The notes under the pieces were generated by a model, which had not been told where the DNA came from, searched no databases, and was given only the letters and a program-made list of their open reading frames with translations. A stretch of 64,000 nucleotides of DNA from Flavobacteriaceae bacterium (lineage in GTDB: Bacteria > Bacteroidota > Bacteroidia > Flavobacteriales > Flavobacteriaceae), in contig JALWTD010000010.1 in assembly GCA_027082925.1 (NCBI GenBank), forward strand, positions 1-64,000, given 5' to 3'. Shown here in pieces: positions 15,761 through 24,079 of the stretch. Both the position numbers and the translations under genes were made by a program. Position 1 is the first letter of the stretch. The number at the start of each line of letters is the position of its first letter.

Positions 15761-16402
15761 ATGAAAGTATTAATACTAGACCCTGCTACTACAACTGGAT
15801 ATTGTATTTTTGAATATGATAAAAATAAAACATTAGCTAATATAGTTAATTGGGGCTTTATAGAAGTAGAAGATCATGAAATTTTAGGCGATCGTTATTT
15901 AGATTATTTATCTAAAATAGAAAAATTAATTAAAGATAATAATATAGAAGATGTAGCTCTTGAAGATTATTTTTTTAGTCGACGAACACCACAAGGAGCA
16001 AATTTAAATTGTGCTTATAGAGCAATGATTCACATGAAGTGTAGAGAGTTAAATTTAAATTATACTATTCTAAATATTTCTTTATGGAAAAAATTTATAG
16101 CAGGTAGAACTACTCCAACAAAAGAGCAAAAGAAAAAATGGGGAAAAGAGGCTTCTAAAAAATTAATGATTCAAGAAGCATTATTTAAAAAATGGAAAAT
16201 AAAATTCCCCAACCATTCCATATCTTCTAAAACTGGAAAACCAGTTAAATTTAAATATGATATAGTTGATGCTGTTGGTATGGCTATATTTTATGCTTCT
16301 ATTTATCTTCATACAAAATCAATTGCGTATAGTGTTATTATGAACAACGACGTGAAATGGAAAAAAACACCAAAAGGTATTTACGACTATGGAGGAAAGT
16401 AA
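15761..16402 (+). CDS. RuvC-like Holliday junction resolvase
   Basis: A 213-residue RNase H-fold nuclease. LILDPATTTGYCIFEY carries the first catalytic Asp, VALEDYFF the Glu, and KYDIVDAVGMA the C-terminal acidic residues. This is the pattern of RuvC-type junction resolvases of phages and poxviruses. It probably cuts branched DNA before packaging, acting with UvsW and UvsX. There is no Shine-Dalgarno site; the start lies 6 nt behind TATAAT. Confidence 0.75.
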   Translation: MKVLILDPATTTGYCIFEYDKNKTLANIVNWGFIEVEDHEILGDRYLDYLSKIEKLIKDNNIEDVALEDYFFSRRTPQGANLNCAYRAMIHMKCRELNLNYTILNISLWKKFIAGRTTPTKEQKKKWGKEASKKLMIQEALFKKWKIKFPNHSISSKTGKPVKFKYDIVDAVGMAIFYASIYLHTKSIAYSVIMNNDVKWKKTPKGIYDYGGK

Positions 16403-16692
16403 TGGCTAGTAAGAATAAATGGGAAAAAGTATTAACTGAATCTTATGTGGCGTCTAAAGCAGATATCACTGAAGCAGAAGCTGAAAAAGAACTTATTACA
16501 GCAGAATTTGCTATTAAGCAGTTATTCTATGAAAAAGAGCAAGATCAGCAATTAACTGCAGCTAAAGAAATTGTTAAAGATTTAAATGCTGGATATAGTT
16601 CTGCTGCTAAATACGAAAAAGCTAAGATTGAGTTTTTACTTGAAAAAATTGAAAGTATTAGATATGCTAAAAAAACCAATGGAGGTGAATAA
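16402..16692 (+). CDS. Hypothetical helical protein
   Basis: The track opens this ORF at 16357, but the ATG at 16402 is preferred: GGAGG lies at 16391-16395 and the start overlaps the preceding stop as TAATG. The 96-residue product is Ala/Glu/Lys rich and helical. No family was recognised. Confidence 0.65.
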   Translation: MASKNKWEKVLTESYVASKADITEAEAEKELITAEFAIKQLFYEKEQDQQLTAAKEIVKDLNAGYSSAAKYEKAKIEFLLEKIESIRYAKKTNGGE

Positions 16693-17051
16693 TGAGTTTA
16701 AAAGAAGATTATTCAGGAGTTTGCACTGGTGGCTTTGATAGTGATATGGCGACAGTATTTCAAGCTGGCTTTGATTATGTGGGTACTCAAACTTCACCAG
16801 GGCCGGCATATACAGCTATTTCTACTGCATTAAGTGCTGCAGCAGCAGCTGGCACTAAAGTACTTACTGTTACTACCGATGTTACTTTTGAACCAAGTAA
16901 TTTAAAACTAAATGGCATTCATCAGCAGACTTTTTTTGCTGGAGCGTTGGATGCTCTTGCTCATGAAGGTATTTATTCAATGTATGTTTCATTAACACTA
17001 AATACCTCTGATACAGCAGTTACAAAAATAGATTTTAATTTTGTAATGTAA
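16692..17051 (+). CDS. Hypothetical protein, possibly virion-associated
   Basis: A 119-residue protein with strong GGAGGTG before the ATG and one-base coupling to the previous gene. It is Ala/Thr/Gly rich and has beta-like alternation (TKVLTVTTDVTFEP, YSMYVSLTLNTSD), a composition like small phage structural proteins. No family was recognised. Confidence 0.55.
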   Translation: MSLKEDYSGVCTGGFDSDMATVFQAGFDYVGTQTSPGPAYTAISTALSAAAAAGTKVLTVTTDVTFEPSNLKLNGIHQQTFFAGALDALAHEGIYSMYVSLTLNTSDTAVTKIDFNFVM

Positions 17052-17092
17052 AATTCAATATTTATACAATTAATATAACTAAATCTTAACCC

Positions 17093-17109
17093 CTTCAAGT
17101 AATTTGAAG
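17093..17109 (+). other. Short inverted repeat upstream of dnaE
   Basis: CTTCAA, five bases, then TTGAAG, lying between the previous gene and the polymerase ribosome-binding site (AAGGAG). It could be a translational operator or a weak hairpin. No T-run follows, so it is not a classical terminator. Confidence 0.3.
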
Positions 17110-17123
17110 TCTAAGGAGTATAA

Positions 17124-19910
17124 ATGAATTATCTCTTTCTCGATGTAGAGACAACTGGTCTTAATGAAAAAAAGAATGACATTATTCAATTGGCATGTAT
17201 ACCTATAATTAACGGAGTTCAACAAAAAACTTTTAATGAATTTTGTAAGCCGATTAATTGGAATGCTATTGATCCCTATGCTTTAAAAGTAACAGGGACA
17301 ACAGTAGAAATGTTAAAAACTTATCAAACACCTCAAGAAATGATTGAGAAGTTTGTGCAATATGTAGATTCATTTGGTGTTAAATTCACTATAGCAGGAT
17401 ATAATGTAGAATTTGATAAACGATTTATCTCATCTACATTTAAAAAATTAAACAGAACATCTGATTTTTTTAGAATGTTTGATATAACAGTTCATTGCAC
17501 ATTTAAAAGAGCTAAAAGTGTAAAAACTAAAATAGCATCACCAAATTTAAAATTAGGCACATTAGCTGATTTATATAACATTCCAATTAATGCACATGAT
17601 GCATTATCTGACATAGAAGCAACAATAAAAGTAGATAAAATTTTATCTAAATTGTTAGAAGAAGATGATACGACATACACCCCTGATATTTTAGTTGAAG
17701 ACATTAATATTAATACGGTATTCCCTGAAATGGCTCAATTACATGTACATTCTCAATATAATATGACAGATGGTGTACCACTTCCAAATGAGTGGTATAA
17801 ATGGGCAGCAGACAACAATGTTCCTGGTATTTCAATAGTAGATCAAGGGTCAGCTATATCGTTATTTAATTCAATTAGAAACAAAGAAAATACTGTAGCA
17901 GTGTCTGGTGTAGGTTTAAATATTTTACCAGAAGGAGAAGATGTCCCATATACTATTAATGCTTGGGCGTTAAATAACACAGGTTATAACAATTTAGTAA
18001 AACTTTCATCAATAGGATTTGAAACTTCAAAAGACATTAACGGTATCACTACTCCATTACTTACATTAGACCAGGTTGTAAAAAATAAAAGTGGATTAGC
18101 ATTTGGATTTTCAGACATTAGAGGCCCAATTGGTCAAGCATTTCAAGCTGGAGATGCAGAATTAGCTAATAGTAGATTCCATGAATTGAGTGATAAATTA
18201 AAAAATATCTACTTAGAGTTTAATCCAATAGATATAACAAGAGTTTATGATGGTAAGATTGGATTTAGAAATGTTAAAAAGAATGAATTAATAAAAGATG
18301 GAAATTTAAATAAAGCATACAATAAATTCATTTTTCAATATATAAAAGATTTTTCTGACATTAAAGCAATACCGGTATCTGGTGCATATTTTATTGATAG
18401 TTCTGATAAATTAGTTCAAGATTGTTTATCTAAAAATGCACATAAAGATGGTGCACACTTTCACGAATCATATCACATAAAGAAAACAGATCAAATATAT
18501 AAAGAGTTAAAAGTTCATCTTGGGGATGATTTAACTGAACATGAATTTAGTAAATGGATTCAAAATACGTTAGATATAGTAAATAAAGCTAAATCTGTTG
18601 ATGTTACTTTTGATTTTCATTTGCCAGAAATAGAAATTCCTGACTATATTAAGGCAAAAACATCTGATTATGATATGCAAACTTACTATGTAATGATGGA
18701 AAAAATTAAAAAACATGGTAGATGGAAAGATGATCCAGTTTACGTAAAGCGATTTAAAAAAGAATTAGATGTAATAATGAAAAATGAAGCTATGAATTTT
18801 ATTCCATATTTTTTAGTATACGAAGACGTATCTCAATATTCTAGAGATGCTGGATTTTTACAATCAATTGGAAGAGGGTCAGCAGGTGGTTGCTTAATAT
18901 CTTACTATTTACAAATAATCCACGTTGACCCTGTTGCGGCAGAATTGCCATTTGAAAGATTTTTATCTCATGCTCGTATTCGTGCAGGTTCATGGCCAGA
19001 TATTGATATGGATATTTCCAGAACAGCACGTCCTTATGTTATGAATTATTTAAAAGATAAGTATGGTTTAGGATTTGCACAAATATCAACATTTTCAACA
19101 ATGAAAACTAAAAATGCAATTAAAGATGCAATGATGGCAGTATATGGTCGTAATCGTAAAGATTTTGAAATAGATGCAGTGTGCAAAACAATACCAGATT
19201 CACCACAAGGTGTTGAAGAGGTAGATTTTTTATATGGATATACAGATAGAGAGGGTACATATCACACTGGTCAATTAGAAGAAAATGAAATGTTACAGAA
19301 TTTTTTTAATATTTATCCAGATATTGAGGGATTAGTAAAAAAACTATTAGGCGTTGTTAGAGGATGGTCTAGGCATGCTTCCGCATTTGTTATATCAACA
19401 ATTGATTTACGAGATGGACGAGTTCCAACATTAACTATGTATGATAATGGAATGGAGTGCAATATTAATGTTACTCAATATAATGCAAAAATGGTTGAGA
19501 ATAGTTCTTTAGTAAAAGCTGATTTATTAGGTCTTAACACTATGGCAATGGTGACTGATTGTGTTGAATTGTTAAAAGATAAAATAAATTATTTAGAGCA
19601 AGATGAAAATGGTGTAGCGCTTATTTATCGTTTGCCAGAAGATGAAGGTATTTATACTGATTTTTATAATAAAAAAACAGATTCATCATTTCAATTTAAT
19701 ACTGATGTTGTTAAAAATGCAGCCCCACAATTTACGCCAACTGAAAGAGGCCATCTCAGTATAATGACAGCACTTTTGCGACCTGGAGCGATGGATTGTC
19801 ACTTTTCTTCTAACACAACTGTTGTTGTAAAGTATGAAGATGGCAGTGTAGAATATTATGAAGAAAAGGAGTATAAAAAATGGCAAGAAAAATTAAAGAG
19901 TCAAAAATAA
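17124..19910 (+). CDS. dnaE: DnaE-type polymerase III alpha, N-terminal piece
   Basis: The 928-residue first part of the replicase. It has an N-terminal DEDDh 3'-5' exonuclease (FLDVETTGL at residues 5-13, HDALSD near 155). Next is a PHP domain (LHVHSQYNMTDG), whose later IVDQG suggests an altered metal site. The family C palm follows (SIGRGSAGG, PDIDMDI with the two catalytic Asp, and LVKADLLGLN with the third). It runs through RHASAFVIS to LRPGAMD in the fingers. There the match stops and a 38-residue foreign tail starts with Cys and reads TTVVVKYEDGS before the stop. The rest of the polymerase lies in the ORF at 20457. Confidence 0.88.
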   Translation: MNYLFLDVETTGLNEKKNDIIQLACIPIINGVQQKTFNEFCKPINWNAIDPYALKVTGTTVEMLKTYQTPQEMIEKFVQYVDSFGVKFTIAGYNVEFDKRFISSTFKKLNRTSDFFRMFDITVHCTFKRAKSVKTKIASPNLKLGTLADLYNIPINAHDALSDIEATIKVDKILSKLLEEDDTTYTPDILVEDININTVFPEMAQLHVHSQYNMTDGVPLPNEWYKWAADNNVPGISIVDQGSAISLFNSIRNKENTVAVSGVGLNILPEGEDVPYTINAWALNNTGYNNLVKLSSIGFETSKDINGITTPLLTLDQVVKNKSGLAFGFSDIRGPIGQAFQAGDAELANSRFHELSDKLKNIYLEFNPIDITRVYDGKIGFRNVKKNELIKDGNLNKAYNKFIFQYIKDFSDIKAIPVSGAYFIDSSDKLVQDCLSKNAHKDGAHFHESYHIKKTDQIYKELKVHLGDDLTEHEFSKWIQNTLDIVNKAKSVDVTFDFHLPEIEIPDYIKAKTSDYDMQTYYVMMEKIKKHGRWKDDPVYVKRFKKELDVIMKNEAMNFIPYFLVYEDVSQYSRDAGFLQSIGRGSAGGCLISYYLQIIHVDPVAAELPFERFLSHARIRAGSWPDIDMDISRTARPYVMNYLKDKYGLGFAQISTFSTMKTKNAIKDAMMAVYGRNRKDFEIDAVCKTIPDSPQGVEEVDFLYGYTDREGTYHTGQLEENEMLQNFFNIYPDIEGLVKKLLGVVRGWSRHASAFVISTIDLRDGRVPTLTMYDNGMECNINVTQYNAKMVENSSLVKADLLGLNTMAMVTDCVELLKDKINYLEQDENGVALIYRLPEDEGIYTDFYNKKTDSSFQFNTDVVKNAAPQFTPTERGHLSIMTALLRPGAMDCHFSSNTTVVVKYEDGSVEYYEEKEYKKWQEKLKSQK

Positions 19911-20479
19911 AAGAAATGATTTATTTTTACAAAAATAATAATGTATCATTACAACAAGTTGCAGATAAATTTAATGTAAGTAAAGCTACTGTATGGCAAT
20001 ATATGAGGAAAAACAATATTAAAATAGATGCACAGCGGACTAAAATTGGTAAGAAAGCATGGAATAGTGGTTTAACTAAAAATACAGATAGTAGAGTAGC
20101 TAAATATGCTAAAACTAAATCAAAAGATTATATTTTAGATGGATATAAAATGACCTGGTCTGATAAATTAAATAAATCAGTGCGTGAACATCATAAGGTA
20201 TGGTTTGAAAACACAGGTATTTGGCCAAACACTAAAATAGGTGAACAAATTCACCATATAGATGGCGATAAGTTAAATAATAATTTTAATAATTTAGTTT
20301 TATGTACTGCTGCCGAACATACAGAAATCCATAAAAAATATGAACAACTTGTATGTAAGTTAATTAAAAATGGAATAGTAAAATTTAATAAAAAAGATAA
20401 TTCATTAGATATAGAATATTTAGAAGAATTTTTAGACTTAAAAATGGAGTTAGATTATGGATCAGATAGGTCATGGTAA
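19880..20479 (+). CDS. HNH endonuclease inserted in dnaE
   Basis: A 199-residue endonuclease of a different HNH subfamily from most others here. An N-terminal helix-turn-helix (VSLQQVADKFNVSKATVWQYM) is followed by a linker and the core HHIDGDKLNNNFNNLVLCT...EHTEIH. The start sits in the tail of the first dnaE piece behind AAAGGAG. The end overlaps the second dnaE piece by 23 nt and supplies its ribosome-binding site (TGGAG). It lies between the two halves of the polymerase gene like the homing endonuclease that splits nrdA in Aeromonas phage Aeh1. Confidence 0.85.
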   Translation: MARKIKESKIKEMIYFYKNNNVSLQQVADKFNVSKATVWQYMRKNNIKIDAQRTKIGKKAWNSGLTKNTDSRVAKYAKTKSKDYILDGYKMTWSDKLNKSVREHHKVWFENTGIWPNTKIGEQIHHIDGDKLNNNFNNLVLCTAAEHTEIHKKYEQLVCKLIKNGIVKFNKKDNSLDIEYLEEFLDLKMELDYGSDRSW

Positions 20480-21815
20480 AAAAATAGTAAGTGTAGAATT
20501 AATCCCAGGTATTGCTATAGAGGATAAAGTATCAGCGACTCAACAATATATAGATGTGCGATTAGGTAAAAAGAAAACATCTTATATTCATCCAGATTTA
20601 AAACCAATTCTCGAAGAAACTTATGGAATTATTGTTTATCAAGAGCAGGTTATGAAAATTTTAGTTGATATTTGTGGATATACATTAGAAGAAACAGATC
20701 GAATTAGAGATGCAATTGCTAAGAAAAAGCATGATGTTATGATGTCTGCATTTAAGAGAATTAGGGAAGCAACTGCGCCAAAAGGATGGACAGTAGAGCA
20801 GCAAGATGCATTATGTAATACTATTCAAGCATTTTCAAGATATTCTTTTAATAGATCACATAGTCATTGTTATGCTGAATTAGGATACATCACAATGTAT
20901 CTTAAGCATCATCATCCATTAGAATGGTGGGCAGCAGTTTTAAATAATGAGAGCAAAGAAGATAAAACACGAGCTTTTATTGCCTTATTAGGTGATATCG
21001 TAAAACCACCTTCAATGAAAGATCCTTCTGAGTTTTTTAAGGTAGATGGTGAATATATAACGGCACCTATTTCTGCAATCAAAGGAGTTGGTCCTGCAGC
21101 AGTTTCAGAACTTGTTTTAAAAGGGCCATTTAGAGATTTAGCAGATTATGTAAAAAGAGTTGAACATCGTAAGGTAAATAAAGGAGTTGTTGAGGCTATA
21201 GTTAAAGCTAGAGCAGCGGATTCTTTAATGGACAAATCCCTTCCTACGTACGCAGATCAAAGACTTGCATTTTTAGCTGAATATAATCAGTTAAGGGGAG
21301 GAAAAATAGCTTGGAAACCAGATGTTAAAGATACTAATCCATTAAGTATTTTCTTTATGGAAAAAGATATGAATAAAACTTTTAATAAACACTTATTATC
21401 TGATCAAGAAGTTAAAGATTATTTAAAAACTAAATGGCCACATTTAAAGAATACTGGAAATATTGGTGCACCTTTTTTAATGCCAATGAAAAATGGAAGC
21501 ACTACTACTATTATTAATAATGTTAAAGTTGCTGAAGGATTAATTGATAAAGGGTATAAAAAAGAAATTGGAATGATAATGCTTTATGAAGGTTCTAATG
21601 TTAGAAAAGGTATATCAAAAAAATCAGGTAAAGATTATTGTATGCTTAATATTAAACTTTCTGATGGCTATACTGACGTTGAGTGTGTGGACTGGAATAG
21701 AAAAAGGCCACTGCGCATCCCAGAGAACAGTATTGTTTATGTAAGAGGAACTTTAAAAGAAGGTTGGAAAAAGACGTGTAGTATAAATTTAAAAGAGATT
21801 GAAATTATTAAATAG
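20457..21815 (+). CDS. dnaE: DnaE-type polymerase III alpha, C-terminal piece
   Basis: The 452-residue second part of the replicase. It begins MDQIGHGKK, repeating the Met-Asp at which the first piece stops matching, and continues with family features. These are the fingers (YIDVRLGKKK, YGIIVYQEQVM, IRDAIAKKK, FNRSHSHCYAELGYITMYLK), a helix-hairpin-helix (SAIKGVGPAAVSEL) and a C-terminal OB fold with DVECVDWN. It has its own ribosome-binding site inside the HNH gene. The two pieces probably assemble non-covalently; no intein C-terminal His-Asn is present. Confidence 0.85.
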   Translation: MDQIGHGKKIVSVELIPGIAIEDKVSATQQYIDVRLGKKKTSYIHPDLKPILEETYGIIVYQEQVMKILVDICGYTLEETDRIRDAIAKKKHDVMMSAFKRIREATAPKGWTVEQQDALCNTIQAFSRYSFNRSHSHCYAELGYITMYLKHHHPLEWWAAVLNNESKEDKTRAFIALLGDIVKPPSMKDPSEFFKVDGEYITAPISAIKGVGPAAVSELVLKGPFRDLADYVKRVEHRKVNKGVVEAIVKARAADSLMDKSLPTYADQRLAFLAEYNQLRGGKIAWKPDVKDTNPLSIFFMEKDMNKTFNKHLLSDQEVKDYLKTKWPHLKNTGNIGAPFLMPMKNGSTTTIINNVKVAEGLIDKGYKKEIGMIMLYEGSNVRKGISKKSGKDYCMLNIKLSDGYTDVECVDWNRKRPLRIPENSIVYVRGTLKEGWKKTCSINLKEIEIIK

Positions 21816-21824
21816 GAGGAATTA

Positions 21825-22274
21825 GTGCATTATATTAGAATAGACAAGGCACCTGAAAAATTAAAAAATAATGAAATGGTTATTGTAAAACCAAATTTCT
21901 TAGAAGAAATAAAGGCAACTAAAGGAAAACGCGGCGTAAATAAAATTGCCACAGTTAGAAATCTTAGAGATACATTAATGGTTATTACTAATAAATATGA
22001 TAATACTATTAATCCATATCATTTAAAATTACAAAGATATGATAACCTTACTTATAAAGATGATAAAGAATATGCAGATATAATTTTAAGAATTATTAAA
22101 GATAATAATTTAAAACTAATTGATAAAGCAATAGAAAAACAACTATTAACTCGTAAGCCAACGATAGATACAGTTTATTATGTAAGTCCCGATATTGAAG
22201 GGTCTACTGCCTTTATAAGTCTTGGGTTTACTATGAAAAGCGCAAAGAAATCAACTAAAACAAAAGTCAATTAA
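21825..22274 (+). CDS. Hypothetical protein
   Basis: A 149-residue protein with a GTG start behind a perfect AGGAGGA. It is basic, helical in the middle and ends in a Lys/Ser/Thr tail. No family was recognised. Being coupled to the polymerase C-terminal piece, it may take part in replication. Confidence 0.65.
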   Translation: MHYIRIDKAPEKLKNNEMVIVKPNFLEEIKATKGKRGVNKIATVRNLRDTLMVITNKYDNTINPYHLKLQRYDNLTYKDDKEYADIILRIIKDNNLKLIDKAIEKQLLTRKPTIDTVYYVSPDIEGSTAFISLGFTMKSAKKSTKTKVN

Positions 22275-22284
22275 AATATTATGG

Positions 22285-22290
22285 TATAAT
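22285..22290 (+). promoter_or_regulatory. Extended -10 promoter of SSB operon
   Basis: ATATTATGGTATAATAT: an extended -10 inside a short palindrome. Transcription would start near 22297, on the ATG of a 12-codon leader ORF. Confidence 0.6.
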
Positions 22291-22296
22291 ATAAAT

Positions 22297-22335
22297 ATGC
22301 CGATTAACGGTAGTAAGACAAACTATGGCAATTAA
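22297..22335 (+). CDS. Possible 12-residue leader ORF upstream of SSB
   Basis: An ATG exactly 6 nt after the -10 box opens a 12-codon frame (MPINGSKTNYGN) ending 19 nt before the SSB start. The SSB gene itself has AAGGAG. If real it would be a leaderless leader peptide. Chance occurrence is quite possible. Confidence 0.25.
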   Translation: MPINGSKTNYGN

Positions 22336-22354
22336 TGCTAGCTAAGGAGAAACA

Positions 22355-23308
22355 ATGTCAAACATTAAAATTAACCTCGATTCTTTAAATCCAAAATCAT
22401 TCAAAAAGACAGTAAGACACAAAATTCAAGACGGTGATAATATCGTACGTTTTTTGCCGCCCTTTGGCCCAGAAGCTAATGGTTATCCGTATCGTAAGTG
22501 GAATGTTATTTGGGGACTTATTGATCCAAATTCAGGTCGCATGAGACCATTTGCATCGTCTTCAACATATGAGGGACAATGTCCAGTTTATGACTATCTT
22601 GATCTTTTAAAGAAAAAAGTAGACACAATCACAAATGAAGAAACAGTAAAAAAATTAAATGATTTTATTTCACAGCTTCGACCTAAATCAGTATATGCCT
22701 ATAATGCATCAGATAAATCTGGTCAAGTAGGGGTATTAGAACTTAAGACAACTGCCCATAAAAAGGTAATTGCTCTTATGAATCAGTATATTACTGATTA
22801 TAATCAAGACCCAACATCGCTAAATTCAGATCCTTCTGATTCAGGTGTATGGTTTAATGTAACTAGAACCGGTAAAGGATTTGACACAACATATGATGCA
22901 AAGAAAAATCAAACAATGTATAAAGATGCTAATGGTGTTCCGTCTTTTCAAGATGATAGAAGTGCTTTAGCTGAAAATATTGTACAAAACTTTGACTCAG
23001 TTGCATATGACTTAAATAATCTTTATCAAAAATTAACATATGATGAACTTAAGGATATTCTTATTGCTAATTTGCTAAATTCAGCAGCAGAATTACCAGA
23101 ACTACTAATTCCTGGTTTTGGTCTTGAAGAAGGACAAACTCCTGCAACTCAAGAATCGGCACACACTGTCAACACAATACCTCAAGGAAACACAACGGTT
23201 GATCTTAATTTAGGAGAATCTGAGTCAACTCAAGCGCCAGCTTTAAGCAAAGACTCAGAAGACACAGAAGATATTCTAGCTATGGCTGATCAAATTTTTA
23301 ATTCATAA
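22355..23308 (+). CDS. Single-stranded DNA-binding protein, T4 gp32-like
   Basis: A 317-residue SSB, identified by DGDNIVRFLPPFG near the N terminus, the region that opens the OB fold in gp32-like proteins, and by aromatic segments (WNVIWGLIDP, GVWFNVTRTG). A Cys in GQCPVYDYL stands where gp32 has zinc-site residues. The C terminus is acidic and flexible (EDTEDILAMADQIF), like the gp32 tail that contacts other replication proteins. It lies first in an operon with the UvsY-like protein and UvsX. AAGGAG precedes the start. Confidence 0.75.
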   Translation: MSNIKINLDSLNPKSFKKTVRHKIQDGDNIVRFLPPFGPEANGYPYRKWNVIWGLIDPNSGRMRPFASSSTYEGQCPVYDYLDLLKKKVDTITNEETVKKLNDFISQLRPKSVYAYNASDKSGQVGVLELKTTAHKKVIALMNQYITDYNQDPTSLNSDPSDSGVWFNVTRTGKGFDTTYDAKKNQTMYKDANGVPSFQDDRSALAENIVQNFDSVAYDLNNLYQKLTYDELKDILIANLLNSAAELPELLIPGFGLEEGQTPATQESAHTVNTIPQGNTTVDLNLGESESTQAPALSKDSEDTEDILAMADQIFNS

Positions 23309-23318
23309 GAGGTATTAA

Positions 23319-23765
23319 ATGACTAATGAGTTACAAAATATAGATGTAACTAAGCTCGTTGAATACACAAGATTGATCTCAGATATTGGAAGTATTAATA
23401 AAATGATGACTCACCAATATCTGAGAGATTTCATTAATGCAATGGATCTTACAAGCGCTATGTTGTCTAAAGCTGTCAAAGCAAATCTAACTTCAAAAGC
23501 AAATTTAGATAAAGCAAAAGCAATTGCTTATTTAGATAAGGCTAAAGATTATTGTGACAATAAAGGCATTAAAATATCTAATGGAGTTCGTGAGATGTAC
23601 GTTGATTTAGACGAAGATGTTATAAGGGCTAAAGAAAAATATGCAGCATCAGAAGCAATGGTTGCTTTTTTGAAAAATAAATATCAAGCATTTCGATGCG
23701 CACACGATGATGTTAAAAAAATCGGATTTAACGAAGTTCAGGGTACAGCATTTGAGGGATTTTAA
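23319..23765 (+). CDS. Putative UvsY-like recombination mediator
   Basis: A 148-residue helical protein between SSB and the UvsX recombinase, the place and size of a UvsY-type mediator that loads recombinase onto SSB-coated DNA. Its last third resembles UvsY in pattern: an acidic start (DLDEDVIRAKEKY), a helix, then KKIGFNEVQGTAFEGF, comparable with the GF...AFE ending of T4 UvsY. The similarity is weak and read by eye, so context carries much of the call. Confidence 0.5.
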   Translation: MTNELQNIDVTKLVEYTRLISDIGSINKMMTHQYLRDFINAMDLTSAMLSKAVKANLTSKANLDKAKAIAYLDKAKDYCDNKGIKISNGVREMYVDLDEDVIRAKEKYAASEAMVAFLKNKYQAFRCAHDDVKKIGFNEVQGTAFEGF

Positions 23766-24035
23766 ATGAGAAAAACATTTGAAGAATTAGCAGTTGAAGT
23801 TTTAAAATTGCATTTAGAAGTTCAAAAAACAAAAAATACTACGTCAACCGCAGTAGACTTCAATCCTGATTTTGATTATGATGTAAATAGTTTGTGTTCA
23901 ATTACTAATTCTGTTGTTAATATTGCTAATCAATTAGCAACAAATCATAGAGAGCGAATGCTTCAGTATGATAAAGAAAATTTTGATAAAGAAGTAGAAA
24001 AAATGTTATCTACAGATAACAAAGATGTGCAATAA
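23766..24035 (+). CDS. Hypothetical protein in recombination operon
   Basis: An 89-residue acidic helical protein directly behind the UvsY-like gene, with GAGGGA before the ATG. No family was recognised. Confidence 0.6.
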   Translation: MRKTFEELAVEVLKLHLEVQKTKNTTSTAVDFNPDFDYDVNSLCSITNSVVNIANQLATNHRERMLQYDKENFDKEVEKMLSTDNKDVQ

Positions 24036-24079
24036 TAAAGTAAATTCAACGCCAATCCTAAGGAGTAAAGGAGATAAAT

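Noticed and set aside
19797-20462. Group I intron interrupting dnaE
   Set aside because: The insert is almost filled by the HNH ORF and the tail, leaving no room for a catalytic intron core, and the second piece has its own start and ribosome-binding site.
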